A stretch of DNA of 33,730 nucleotides. Source: an uncultured Flavobacteriaceae bacterium. Its GTDB lineage: Bacteria; Bacteroidota; Bacteroidia; Flavobacteriales; Flavobacteriaceae. Made by a program: the position numbers and the translations under genes. The stretch spans positions 1 to 33,730 of the forward strand of contig CALHCC010000028.1 of assembly GCA_937930675.1 (NCBI GenBank). Reading direction: 5' to 3'. Under the pieces are notes generated by a model that worked only from the letters and a program-made list of their open reading frames with translations, was not told the origin of the DNA and made no database searches. Of this stretch, positions 8,270-17,050 are shown in pieces. Position 1 is the first letter of the stretch, and the number at the start of each line of letters is the position of its first letter.

Positions 8270-11164
8270 TTAAAACAAGGTAGTACTAATAAAAAGGCTT
8301 CCTATATAATTTGTGTTTGGATTTAAAAGATCTTTAGATAATAAAAAGCTACCTCTATAGCCAATCCCAATTTCAGTTTCGCTGATGTTAAAAAAGGTAT
8401 TGTCAAATACAATTTCAAAACCTGTAGAATTTTGGTTTGTTTTTGTGTTGTTGTACAAAGTTAGCCTACTATAATCTGCAAATAAATGAGCTCTAATCCT
8501 TTTAAAATACGTAATCCCTAAAATTCCAAAATCAGGATAGAGAAGGGGTAGTTGGTAGGTGTATGATACCTTATGAACTGTTTTAGCACGAATATCTTCA
8601 AAACCTCTAGCATAATTAAAAGTATCGGCATTTAAATTTACAAATTGACTGCCATCATTTACCGTATTGCGTTGGTAGGCTAATGAAAGATAGGAGTTGT
8701 GATGTTGTAAAATACCAGGTAAAAACAAACGATGGTTATTGCTAAAAAAAGAGCCTTCAAAAATTCCTTGCACAGCATGTTCAAATGTAGAAATGCTCGA
8801 AAAACCACCACGAGAGTTGATGTGTTGTATCGCTTTTTGACGAATGCTAGAAAAGGCAAGTTGACTTTTAAAAATTCCAAAAAACGGATTTTGTAACTTT
8901 AGTTCGGTACTGTTGTTACTGGTAAATGTTCGGTCTAGTATTTTCTCGTATTCGTAACCTACATTTAGGGTTAAACTGTTAAAGTAATTTCCTTTTGTTT
9001 GAGATAAAGGTAAGGTAACGCTTGGGGTTAGAGACAATTGATGAAAATTTGTAACTCCTTCTAATACATTGTTGTCAGGTGTAGTTAAAGAAGCATCAAA
9101 ATCTCTACGTGTGTATTCAATCCCTAAATTAAAAACAGGAAACCATTTTTTGTAAGACGCTATGGTAGAAAATCCAAAAGAGTTGTTTTCGTTTAAATAC
9201 ACTTCGCTACTTGCTAACAAACTAAAATCGTTTAAAAGATTGGTAGCCGTAACATTTGCGGATATTATTTGATCACTGAACGTATATGCCCAATCATGAA
9301 ATTTTAAATCTTCAAAAACAGAGGTATAGTTGCGGGTTGTGTACTGCTGATTCTCGATTTTGTTTAAAATACTTCCTTTCTCAAAGGCCAATGTTTTTTC
9401 ATGGTTCCAATCCATTTCTACAGGTTCTTTATAAGTAAGAGAAGTCGGGTTTATGGTAGTAGATGCCACTTTAGTCCCCTTATCTGTTCTTTCTGTAAAA
9501 TACAACGTATTGTTATAAACACTAGGTTGATAAGCTCCAATACTAGCATTGGTTATTTGTTGCATGGTAAAACTTGTATTTGTAAGATTGCTTCGATAAA
9601 TATTATCAATTCCATTAAAAGAAGCACTGTAGTAAACAAAGTTATTATCTACAAAAATATTATCAATCGTATGGCTGGTCCAAGGAGTTATTTGAGTTTC
9701 GGTAGTATGGTTACGATGGGTTTTAAAAATAGCTACTTTATTATTCAGTTGCTTTACATAGATAAGGTTTTCTAGGTTGTAAAATCTAGGTCTACTAATA
9801 AAACCTGTTATAGATATTTCTTTTTTAATAGCTCCATTACTTGTATTAAGCAGTATAATTTTGCTTTTGTTTTGATTGATTTCTGCTACTACAATTTCAC
9901 TCCTAGTGCTATTAAAACTTGGAGAAAAATATCTTTTTTGATGTGATAATCTTTTTATTTTTTTAGTGATTATATTATACAAATACACATCATTATAATC
10001 CGTTAAATTGTATCTAGGATGGTTAGAAATACTTGTATAAGTAATTTTATTTTGATGGTAATGAAAATACGCATCGTTGTTAATAGCCGCATGCGTAATT
10101 TTAGTTTCTTTTCCAGAAGCTTCTATTTTATAAAAAGCAGGAATGTTACGTAAACTACTTTTTAATACAATGAGTTGCTCGTTGTTAATAGATTGAGGAA
10201 AACGATAAAAAGCAATTTGTTTAGATGTTGTATGGTGAGTGTAGTTTGTTACCTGTAAAGAATCTCGTTGTTTTTGCCATCTTTTTTGATTTTTTAAGGC
10301 AGAAATTTTGTACAAGTCTTTGGTGCCAAATCCTGTTTGCTTTTTTAGATAATGACTAAATCCATAAAATGGAAAATGATACGAAGCTGCTTTTCTAGCA
10401 ATATCATCTAATTTGGAAGCATCGTAATGATTTCGGTAATAATTTAAAATTTGATATCCCGTAGGGTACTGATTCGGAACCAAGCTTTTGTAAGATCCAT
10501 TTCTAATTTTAGCATAACTATAAATTTCATCATTTTTATACAAAGCACGCTGTAAAGATGTAAAACTAGGCAACCTACCTCTTCCGCTTTCTGTTAAAGC
10601 AGTTTCCATTACTACGGCATCTCCTTCAAAATACCAATTAGGAATGGCTAATATACTACCTACTGCCCAACCAGATTCTCCAAACAAAGTATGTAAAAAA
10701 TTGGTGAATCCGTTTTTGTGATTTAAAAATTGTTGTACATGCCTATATTCATGTATGGCCAAAGTACTTAACCAGTCTGTAGTCCCTAAACTGTTAAACG
10801 TAGGAGGTGGCGTGTTAAAAAATTCACTTCTAAACGGGCTATAGGTTACAAAACCATTGGCATTAGTGGTATTGGCTCTTAATACAATATCTACAGGAGT
10901 GCTGTGGTAGCCAATAGATTGATAATTGTTTTGTTGAATGTATTCAATAGTATTGGCAATTTTAAATGCATCTTGTTGTTGATTGGCTTTGTAAAGAACA
11001 CGTACGTGCGGCCCTACTAACTTTTCCCAGTTTTGAGGTTCGTGCTGATTTTGAGACCATAGCATTGTTTGTATCAAAAATAATATGTACAGCGCATAGT
11101 TGTTTTTGATACGATTATCTATATAACACCTTTTAAACGTATTTGTTTTGATCCCCAAAATCAT
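8270..11164 (-). CDS. Large secreted peptidase-like / beta-propeller / beta-barrel protein
   Basis: A 964-residue protein with a hydrophobic signal at about 22-38 (YALYILFLIQTMLWSQ). The next region resembles gluzincin (peptidase MA-like) domains: HEYRH at 138-142 is an HExxH zinc motif, and WYFEGDAV near 177-184 supplies the expected third ligand Glu180. Residues about 330-600 have repeated strand-turn blocks (for example YNDVYLYNIITKKIKRLSHQ and IILLNTSNG) like TolB/WD40-type propellers. From about 640 to 964 there are alternating aromatic strands ending in a phenylalanine (SLFISTTLF), like an outer-membrane barrel. The envelope location is inferred. It starts 39 bases after the mutS2 stop and is probably co-transcribed with it. 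Whether the peptidase is active is unknown. Confidence 0.8.
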   Translation of the reverse strand: MILGIKTNTFKRCYIDNRIKNNYALYILFLIQTMLWSQNQHEPQNWEKLVGPHVRVLYKANQQQDAFKIANTIEYIQQNNYQSIGYHSTPVDIVLRANTTNANGFVTYSPFRSEFFNTPPPTFNSLGTTDWLSTLAIHEYRHVQQFLNHKNGFTNFLHTLFGESGWAVGSILAIPNWYFEGDAVVMETALTESGRGRLPSFTSLQRALYKNDEIYSYAKIRNGSYKSLVPNQYPTGYQILNYYRNHYDASKLDDIARKAASYHFPFYGFSHYLKKQTGFGTKDLYKISALKNQKRWQKQRDSLQVTNYTHHTTSKQIAFYRFPQSINNEQLIVLKSSLRNIPAFYKIEASGKETKITHAAINNDAYFHYHQNKITYTSISNHPRYNLTDYNDVYLYNIITKKIKRLSHQKRYFSPSFNSTRSEIVVAEINQNKSKIILLNTSNGAIKKEISITGFISRPRFYNLENLIYVKQLNNKVAIFKTHRNHTTETQITPWTSHTIDNIFVDNNFVYYSASFNGIDNIYRSNLTNTSFTMQQITNASIGAYQPSVYNNTLYFTERTDKGTKVASTTINPTSLTYKEPVEMDWNHEKTLAFEKGSILNKIENQQYTTRNYTSVFEDLKFHDWAYTFSDQIISANVTATNLLNDFSLLASSEVYLNENNSFGFSTIASYKKWFPVFNLGIEYTRRDFDASLTTPDNNVLEGVTNFHQLSLTPSVTLPLSQTKGNYFNSLTLNVGYEYEKILDRTFTSNNSTELKLQNPFFGIFKSQLAFSSIRQKAIQHINSRGGFSSISTFEHAVQGIFEGSFFSNNHRLFLPGILQHHNSYLSLAYQRNTVNDGSQFVNLNADTFNYARGFEDIRAKTVHKVSYTYQLPLLYPDFGILGITYFKRIRAHLFADYSRLTLYNNTKTNQNSTGFEIVFDNTFFNISETEIGIGYRGSFLLSKDLLNPNTNYIGSLFISTTLF

Positions 11165-11203
11165 GAATTCACTTTTTCTAGTACAACGTTTAGCTTATAT
11201 TGT

Positions 11204-13414
11204 TTATTTCTTTTTTTTGGCAGCAACTACCAACTCAATTTTTTCTAAGGTAGTGTTTGTGGTAAACATTCCGTAGTTAATGGTTACTTTTTTCTTGTCT
11301 ATTTTTTCGATAATTCCACAAGCTCTACTGTCTATTAGTCTTACTTTATCGTCTATTTTAAAAATGTAACTTGCTTTTTTTTCTGCAGCAATTTTTTCTT
11401 CTTTTTTCTTTTCTTCTCTAACAGTTACAACCTTTGTTAATACTTCTTTTTCGGTTTGTTTTAATACTTTTTGAGCTTCAACTTTTTGTTGCTTTTCTTT
11501 TACTTTTTGTGTTTTAGATTTTTTTACTTTAGGATGTGCTTTGTCGTATTTTGTTTTTTCGATAAGTATCCATTTTTCAAAATTTGTTTTAAACTCCTTT
11601 TTGTTGTTGGTTTGAAAGTACTTGTTTAACAACTCATTGGTTTTTCTACCAATGTTTAATATTTTCTGATTGGTATCATACAACGTTTGAAAACTTTCTA
11701 ATTTTTCTTGAATTTTAGCTTCTTTTTCAGCCAACATATCTGCATGTTCTTTTGCTTTGGAACTCTGTTGTTCCATATCTAAAGTATTCCGTTGCAAATT
11801 AGAACGTTCTTGTTGTAGTTTAGAAATTGTTTTGTCAAATCGTATTTTAGATTTGTCTATTTTCTTTTTAGCCCTGTTAATTAAGCTATAAGGAATACCA
11901 TTTTTTTGAGCGACTTCAAAGGTAAAAGAACTCCCTGGCTGACCGATTAACAAGCTAAATAAGGGTTCTAACGTTTTTGCATTAAAAGTCATGTTTGCAT
12001 TTACAGCATTTTCTAATTCATCTGCCAATACTTTTAAATTGGTGTAATGTGTAGTAATTACTCCAAAAGCTCCACGTTCGTAAAACTCTTCTAAAAATAT
12101 TTCTGCCAAAGCACCTCCCAATTCAGGATCGGAACCGGTACCAAATTCATCAATTAAGAATAAGGTGTTTTTTGTGGTTTTCTTTAAAAAGCCACGCATG
12201 TTTTTTAATCGATAACTGTAGGTACTTAATTGGTTTTCGATGGATTGATTGTCTCCAATATCCGTTAAAATATGATCGAAAAAATGGGTAGTACTATGCT
12301 CGTCTACAGGAATTAAAATACCACTCTGAATCATTACCTGTAATAGCCCAATTGTTTTTAAGGTGATACTTTTTCCTCCGGCATTAGGTCCAGAAATGAC
12401 AATAATTTGTTGTGTGCTACTTAAGTTTAACGATTGTGGAATTACAGGAAGATGTAACGATTTGTTTTTTTCTAATAAAATAGGATGGTAAGCATCTATG
12501 TAGTTAATTTCTTGTGCTGTAGAAAATTTAGGTTTAATACCATTGATGTCTTGTGCATACAGTGCTTTTGCTTTTAGCACGTCTAAAGCAACTAACAACT
12601 CAACATACTCTATAATTAAAGGATGAAAAGGTCTAATATCGTTAGTTAAAGCCCTTAAAATTCTATTAATTTCTTGTTTTTCTTCAATTAAAAGTTCTTG
12701 TAACTCTCTATTTAAGTTTAGGGTGTTTTGCGGTGCAATAAATACAATGCTTCCTGTTTTAGAAGTTCCTAAAACACTTCCTTTTACTTTTTTACGATGT
12801 ATGGCTTGTACAGCTAGTACAGGTTGATTTTCTATGTAAGATTCTCTAATGTCATCTAAAAAACCAGCTTTATTGTACTTAGCCAATTCTCTGTTAAAAG
12901 ATACACTAATTTGACTTCGGACTTCGTTTAAATTCTTTCGAATTTTATTTAGCAATTCAGAGGCTTTGTTTTGTACCTCTCCATAGTTGGTAATTACTTT
13001 AAAAATAAGATCAATAATACTTTTGGTAAATTCTAAAGAATCTGTAAGTAAAGACAGCGTAGGGTAGTACTCTTTGAATTTTTGAAAATGAATAATTAAT
13101 TCGTTACAAGTACTTGATATGTTGGCAATTTTTAAAAACGCATCTGGTAAAAGCTTGCTGTTTTCTATTTTTAAAAGTTTAATTTCTGAATCAATCGCAT
13201 CAAAATAATGATTAGGGATTCTATTTTCGCTAACCAAAGAACCTTGATATTCATGAACCTGGGCTAAAGCAATCTCTAAATTAGGTTTGTTAGAAAAAGG
13301 AACGATGTTTAAAACTTGATGTTTTCCTTTTTCGGAAGTACAATGTTTAGAAATGCTCTCTAAAATAATAGAAAATTCTAAATCTTGTAACGTTTTATGG
13401 TGTATTTGACTCAT
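11204..13414 (-). CDS. mutS2: MutS2-family DNA-binding ATPase lacking the Smr domain
   Basis: A 736-residue MutS2 homologue starting at the ATG at 13414; the frame extends to 13465, but MSQIHHKTLQDLEF is the family N-terminus. Walker A is GPNAGGKS (342-349), Walker B is LFLIDEFGTGSDP (about 418-430), and 'GVITTHYTNLK' is the switch histidine region. A coiled coil at about 515-600 is followed by a long Lys/Glu-rich linker and a short KOW-like end (VRLIDSRACGIIEKIDKKKV). The usual C-terminal Smr nuclease domain is absent, as is common in Bacteroidota. Described roles of MutS2 elsewhere are suppression of recombination and rescue of collided ribosomes; the Smr-less role is uncertain. It is divergent from ung. 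Confidence 0.92.
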   Translation of the reverse strand: MSQIHHKTLQDLEFSIILESISKHCTSEKGKHQVLNIVPFSNKPNLEIALAQVHEYQGSLVSENRIPNHYFDAIDSEIKLLKIENSKLLPDAFLKIANISSTCNELIIHFQKFKEYYPTLSLLTDSLEFTKSIIDLIFKVITNYGEVQNKASELLNKIRKNLNEVRSQISVSFNRELAKYNKAGFLDDIRESYIENQPVLAVQAIHRKKVKGSVLGTSKTGSIVFIAPQNTLNLNRELQELLIEEKQEINRILRALTNDIRPFHPLIIEYVELLVALDVLKAKALYAQDINGIKPKFSTAQEINYIDAYHPILLEKNKSLHLPVIPQSLNLSSTQQIIVISGPNAGGKSITLKTIGLLQVMIQSGILIPVDEHSTTHFFDHILTDIGDNQSIENQLSTYSYRLKNMRGFLKKTTKNTLFLIDEFGTGSDPELGGALAEIFLEEFYERGAFGVITTHYTNLKVLADELENAVNANMTFNAKTLEPLFSLLIGQPGSSFTFEVAQKNGIPYSLINRAKKKIDKSKIRFDKTISKLQQERSNLQRNTLDMEQQSSKAKEHADMLAEKEAKIQEKLESFQTLYDTNQKILNIGRKTNELLNKYFQTNNKKEFKTNFEKWILIEKTKYDKAHPKVKKSKTQKVKEKQQKVEAQKVLKQTEKEVLTKVVTVREEKKKEEKIAAEKKASYIFKIDDKVRLIDSRACGIIEKIDKKKVTINYGMFTTNTTLEKIELVVAAKKKK

Positions 13415-13448
13415 GTTAAAAATTGTGTACTTACGTTGTATATTGTTA

Positions 13449-13462
13449 TTTTGCAAGCAAAA
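13449..13462. promoter_or_regulatory. Inverted repeat between mutS2 and ung
   Basis: TTTTGC-AA-GCAAAA is symmetric and lies in the 73-base divergent promoter region, 25 bases before the ung ATG. Its TTTTGC half resembles the 3' part of a Bacteroidota -7 element on each strand, so it may simply be two back-to-back promoters rather than an operator. Confidence 0.3.
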
Positions 13463-13487
13463 CAAAAGTAAACATTCAACATTAAAT

Positions 13488-14198
13488 ATGAAGAACCTGA
13501 TCCCAAATGATTGGAAGTATGTGTTACAAAACGAACTTCAGCAAGAATATTGGAGTTTACTTACCACTAAAGTAGAAAAAGCATACGAAGAGCAAGTGTG
13601 CTATCCTCCAAAAGAGGATATTTTTAATGCTTTTAAGTTGTGTTCTTTTAAGGAGGTAAAAGTAGTTATTTTAGGGCAAGATCCATACCATGGACAGAGG
13701 CAAGCGAACGGATTGTGTTTTTCGTATGTAGGTACTTCTAGACTTCCTCCATCTTTAAAAAACATTTATAAAGAAATTTCAAAAGATGTAGTGGTAACCA
13801 TGCCTATTTCTAACGGAGATTTATCTCCATGGGCAAATCAGGGTGTATTGTTGCTAAATGCTTGTTTAACGGTAGAAGCAGGTAAGCCTAATAGTCATAA
13901 AAGTTTTGGATGGAATACGTTTACAGATCAAGTTATTAAAACAATTTCCGAAAAAAAACAAGGAGTTGTATTTTTATTATGGGGTGGTTTTGCTCAAAAA
14001 AAAGAAAAATTGATAGATCCCAATCAGCATTTTATCTTAAAAGCCACACACCCTTCGCCTTTAGGTGCAAACAAAGGAGGTTGGTTTGATACCCAACATT
14101 TTTCTAAAACCAATACCTATTTAAAGTCTATAGGTAAGGAAACCATAGATTGGGAATTAAAAGAAGTAGATCAACCACCAACTCTTTTTACTTTGTAA
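13488..14198 (+). CDS. ung: Uracil-DNA glycosylase, family 1
   Basis: A 236-residue enzyme that removes uracil from DNA in base excision repair. The water-activating motif GQDPYHG is at 63-69 (Asp65), and the DNA-intercalating loop motif HPSPL appears in KATHPSPLGANKGG. The ATG at 13488 gives the family N-terminus (NDWKYVLQNEL); the upstream extension to 13413 overlaps the divergent mutS2 gene and is not used. Its last 28 bases overlap the 3' end of the convergent SUI1 gene. Confidence 0.97.
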   Translation: MKNLIPNDWKYVLQNELQQEYWSLLTTKVEKAYEEQVCYPPKEDIFNAFKLCSFKEVKVVILGQDPYHGQRQANGLCFSYVGTSRLPPSLKNIYKEISKDVVVTMPISNGDLSPWANQGVLLLNACLTVEAGKPNSHKSFGWNTFTDQVIKTISEKKQGVVFLLWGGFAQKKEKLIDPNQHFILKATHPSPLGANKGGWFDTQHFSKTNTYLKSIGKETIDWELKEVDQPPTLFTL

Positions 14199-14521
14199 CC
14201 TTCTTTTAGTAAAATATCCATAATCTTGTCTCTATACTTTCCTTGGATAATAATATCACCGTCTTTAATACTGCCTCCGACACCGCATTTGTTTTTTAAG
14301 AGTTTTCCTAAAGCTTTTAAGTCAGATTCAGTACCTACAAAACCACGAATAATGGTTACCGTTTTACCTCCTCTTCCTTTGTTAGAGAATATAGCTTCTA
14401 ATTGTTGCTTATTCTTAGGTAACGTTTCTTCTTCATTCTCTCCATTATCATAATAAACATCTTCATTGGTGGAATAGGCAAACGCTCCAAGAGCAGATAA
14501 ATCGTTTAGTTTTTTAGCCAT
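14171..14521 (-). CDS. SUI1/YciH-type translation factor-like protein
   Basis: A 116-residue protein whose C-terminal two-thirds is an SUI1/eIF1 domain: GKTVTIIRGFVGTESDLKAL, then KCGVGGSIKDGDIIIQGKYR, then a short helix. Bacterial YciH proteins bind the 30S ribosome and affect start-site fidelity under stress. The N-terminal 45 residues are acidic (ENEEETLPK) and likely disordered. Its ATG overlaps the stop of the upstream small membrane protein gene by one base (TAATG), so translation may be coupled. It is convergent with ung and overlaps it. Confidence 0.93.
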   Translation of the reverse strand: MAKKLNDLSALGAFAYSTNEDVYYDNGENEEETLPKNKQQLEAIFSNKGRGGKTVTIIRGFVGTESDLKALGKLLKNKCGVGGSIKDGDIIIQGKYRDKIMDILLKEGYKVKRVGG

Positions 14522-14766
14522 TAGGTAGATTTAATTTTGTTTTCTTTTACAAACAAAGCTATACATAAACCTTGAAAAAATAAACCCAAAGCAATTAAAT
14601 AATAAGAAGAAATTACAAGTGTATTTGTTTGAATGTCTCCAATCAATATCCCGTAAAGGATAAAGATTGTTCCTAAAAATATTAAGAGTAGTTTTGTTGT
14701 ACTAATACCATTAGGTTTGCTATTGGTTTTTCTTCTTTTTTTTGTTTTTTTAGGAATACTTGACAT
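14521..14766 (-). CDS. Small two-helix membrane protein
   Basis: An 81-residue protein with a lysine-rich cytoplasmic N-terminus (MSSIPKKTKKRRKTNSKP) and two hydrophobic helices, LLLIFLGTIFILYGILIG and YYLIALGLFFQGLCIALFV, joined by a short loop. The family and function were not recognised. It is translationally coupled to the SUI1 gene through a TAATG overlap and lies 55 bases downstream of the 2OG oxygenase gene, so it may be the fourth gene of that transcript. Confidence 0.75.
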   Translation of the reverse strand: MSSIPKKTKKRRKTNSKPNGISTTKLLLIFLGTIFILYGILIGDIQTNTLVISSYYLIALGLFFQGLCIALFVKENKIKST

Positions 14767-14821
14767 TAATTTTTGAGAATATATCTACAAATATAATGAT
14801 TTTTGTTAGTTTTTTAAAATT

Positions 14822-15781
14822 TTAAGAAATCAAGCCTAATTCTTTTAGTCGTTCTGTTAAATAATCTCCCGCTGTAATGTCGTCAAACTGTTTAGGAGTT
14901 TCTGATGATACACAATTTTCTAAGCAAGATAAATTCATATTAGGAACAGGATGCATAAAAAAAGGAATGGAGTATCTAGAAGTTCCCCATAATTCTTTGG
15001 GAGGATTTATGACTTGATGAATGGTAGATTTAAGCTTGTTGTTGGTTAATCTAGAAAGCATGTCTCCAACATTAATCATTAATTCGTTTGGTTGTGCAAT
15101 GGCATCTATCCAATTGCCATGTACATCTTGTACTTGCAAGCCTTTTCCTTGAGCTCCCATTAACAAGGTAATTAGGTTAATATCTCCATGGGCAGCAGCT
15201 CTCACAGCTCCTTTAGGTTCTGTAGTAATAGGAGGGTAGTGTATAGGTCTTAAAATACTGTTTCCGTTTTTAATAAATTCATCAAAATAAAACTCATCTA
15301 TATTAAGATAAATAGCTAAAGCTCTTAAAACATATTTCGCTGTTTTTTCTAGTTCTTGATATACTTTTTTTCCTACACGATTAAAATTAGGAAGTTCTTT
15401 TACAACAACATTAGGAATGAGTACTTTTTGTAGAAGATCGGAAATTTCTTGTGGATTGTCTACATACTGCCCAAAATGCCAAAACTCCTTTAAGTCTCCT
15501 TCTTTTTTTCCTTTGGCACTCTCTTTACCAAAAGAAGTATAGCCTCTTTGCCCACCAAGTCCAGAAATTTCGTAGGTGTTTTTAATTTCTTGAGGTAAAT
15601 CAAAAAAGTTCTTAATCTCGGTATACAATTCTTTAATAAGCTCTTCTGATAAAAAATGACCACGAAGTGCTACAAAACCAAGGGTATGAAATGCATTTCC
15701 CAGGTCTTTTACAAATTGTTGTTTTTCTGTTTTATCGTTCGATAAAAATAAGGCTAAGTTTACAGAAGGTATTTGTTGCAT
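14822..15781 (-). CDS. Isopenicillin N synthase-family 2OG-Fe(II) oxygenase
   Basis: A 319-residue non-haem iron oxygenase. The iron ligands are His198 and Asp200 in AAHGDINLITLL and His255 in STIHQVINP; Arg269 and Ser271 of the RYS motif bind 2-oxoglutarate. The N-terminal domain (IPSVNLALFLS, GFVALRGHFLS) matches the DIOX_N region. Related bacterial proteins are usually annotated only at family level; the substrate is unknown. Its ATG lies one base after the stop of the DUF6048 gene, so the two are tightly coupled. The fixed link to two envelope proteins is noteworthy but unexplained. Confidence 0.92.
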   Translation of the reverse strand: MQQIPSVNLALFLSNDKTEKQQFVKDLGNAFHTLGFVALRGHFLSEELIKELYTEIKNFFDLPQEIKNTYEISGLGGQRGYTSFGKESAKGKKEGDLKEFWHFGQYVDNPQEISDLLQKVLIPNVVVKELPNFNRVGKKVYQELEKTAKYVLRALAIYLNIDEFYFDEFIKNGNSILRPIHYPPITTEPKGAVRAAAHGDINLITLLMGAQGKGLQVQDVHGNWIDAIAQPNELMINVGDMLSRLTNNKLKSTIHQVINPPKELWGTSRYSIPFFMHPVPNMNLSCLENCVSSETPKQFDDITAGDYLTERLKELGLIS

Positions 15782-15782
15782 G

Positions 15783-16499
15783 TTATTTTTTATAAATAGG
15801 AATTCTATAGGACACCGTATAATTTATATTGGCTCCATTTCCGTTTTCGCTAATTTTTCCAAAACCTGGAGTGTAAGTGTTTTCAAATATATCTGGGTCT
15901 TTGGTGCTTACAATTTTACTAATATTTACAGCAAATCCTAAATACAAATTGCTGAAAACTTCTACTTTAACACCAGCGACCAATTCTACCCAATGAGCAT
16001 TTAAGTTGCTGAATTTTATAGAATTTGTTACTTCTCTAGGATCAAAATAAGTACCTTCCTGAAAAATAGTGTAGTTGTTTAATCGATTGCTAAAGTTGCT
16101 AAAACCGTATCTAAAACCTAAAAACAATTCGTTATCCATTTGCAGCCAATTGGTGTACAAATTATAATTTAATCCTAATTTTATGTATTGTCCTTTTACG
16201 GTATGGTTAAAGTTGTCTTCCTGTAAAGTTCTATCAGAATACCCTAATTCTCCAGCAATAAATAAACGAGTTTTAAGTCTCCAGTCTGCTACGACCTCAA
16301 TTCCTTTAAACTCATCTAAAGTATAAGAGAGGATGGGTTTTAAAACATCAACTCCCACTCTTAATCCATAAGTTTTAGGATGGTAGTTGCTGTTTTTTAC
16401 AGAGATACTATCTTGTTGCGTGTTTTCTTTTGTTTGCGATTGAAGATTTAAAACTCCTAAAAGCACAAATAAAATAGTATTAATGTAGTATTTCAACAT
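15783..16499 (-). CDS. DUF6048 family outer-membrane-type protein
   Basis: A 238-residue protein with a signal peptide (INTILFVLLGVLNLQSQ). The mature part is full of alternating amphipathic strands, such as GLRVGVDVLKPILSYTL, LFIAGELGYSD and GQYIKLGLNYNLY, and ends in TVSYRIPIYKK. This is the pattern of a small beta-barrel and fits the DUF6048 family of flavobacteria. Its start overlaps the 3' end of the DUF6452 gene by 20 bases. The pair is commonly found together, so they probably work together in the envelope. No biochemical function is known to me. Confidence 0.82.
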   Translation of the reverse strand: MLKYYINTILFVLLGVLNLQSQTKENTQQDSISVKNSNYHPKTYGLRVGVDVLKPILSYTLDEFKGIEVVADWRLKTRLFIAGELGYSDRTLQEDNFNHTVKGQYIKLGLNYNLYTNWLQMDNELFLGFRYGFSNFSNRLNNYTIFQEGTYFDPREVTNSIKFSNLNAHWVELVAGVKVEVFSNLYLGFAVNISKIVSTKDPDIFENTYTPGFGKISENGNGANINYTVSYRIPIYKK

Positions 16500-16935
16500 G
16501 AGCTCGGTTTTCGTTGGTAATATCCTCTGTTAACACTTCAAAATCTAATAGCCAATCGTTGTTGGTGGTAGAGATTTGAATGTTTTTAAAAACACTTCTA
16601 AAACCACAAGCTTTAGATACAAATTCATCTTCTATGTCATAAGTAAGCGTTAAAGATTCGGTACTTTCGGTATCATCGTCTAAAATTTCTGACAGAAGAT
16701 ACGTAACCGTATTACTTTGCGTGTTTATTGGAATGGCTAAGGAGTCTAATGTGGTATTTTCTATAAATGCATCTAGCCCCACACCTCCAGCAGTTAATCG
16801 AATAGGTTTTAACTGGTTCGTGTCAATATCTCTAAAACGTATAATAAGGCTTGGAGTGGTATCGTCTAAACAAAATTCGTCTTCACACCCCATGGTAATG
16901 AGAATGATAAATAGGGCAAGATATACTTTTTTCAT
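16480..16935 (-). CDS. DUF6452 family lipoprotein
   Basis: A 151-residue lipoprotein: MKKVYLALFIILITMGC with Cys17 as the lipidation site, followed by acidic EDEFC. Conserved-looking features include 'FCLDDTTPSLIIRFRD' and a late cysteine in 'KACGFRSVF', which could pair with Cys22. It matches the DUF6452 family found next to DUF6048 in flavobacteria. It is the first gene of a probable operon running DUF6452, DUF6048, 2OG oxygenase and perhaps two more genes. A consensus -7 element ends only 5 bases before its ATG, so the mRNA may be leaderless. The function is unknown. Confidence 0.82.
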   Translation of the reverse strand: MKKVYLALFIILITMGCEDEFCLDDTTPSLIIRFRDIDTNQLKPIRLTAGGVGLDAFIENTTLDSLAIPINTQSNTVTYLLSEILDDDTESTESLTLTYDIEDEFVSKACGFRSVFKNIQISTTNNDWLLDFEVLTEDITNENRAHVEILH

Positions 16936-16940
16936 ACGGT

Positions 16941-16948
16941 CAAATATA
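16941..16948 (-). promoter_or_regulatory. Candidate -7 promoter element of the DUF6452 operon
   Basis: Read on the minus strand this is TATATTTG, an exact TAnnTTTG match. Only five bases separate it from the ATG, which predicts a transcript with almost no leader. Confidence 0.5.
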
Positions 16949-16998
16949 AAGTTTTAACGTAAAATAAAACGTATAAAAATACAAGTTGTTATAAAAAA

Positions 16999-17027
16999 AA
17001 AGAGGACTATTAAAAATAATCCTCTTT
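16999..17027 (-). terminator. Rho-independent terminator of the DEAD-box helicase gene
   Basis: AAAGAGGACTATT (16999-17011) pairs with AATAATCCTCTTT (17015-17027) with one mismatch and a 3-base loop. On the minus strand it is followed by a run of T (the A run at 16993-17001). It starts 24 bases after the helicase stop codon. Confidence 0.9.
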
Positions 17028-17050
17028 GGTGTTTCTTGTTTTTAAGAGTG

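Noticed and set aside
13413-13487. Upstream extension of ung
   Set aside because: It would run into the divergent mutS2 start; family alignment from memory begins at MKNLIPNDWK.
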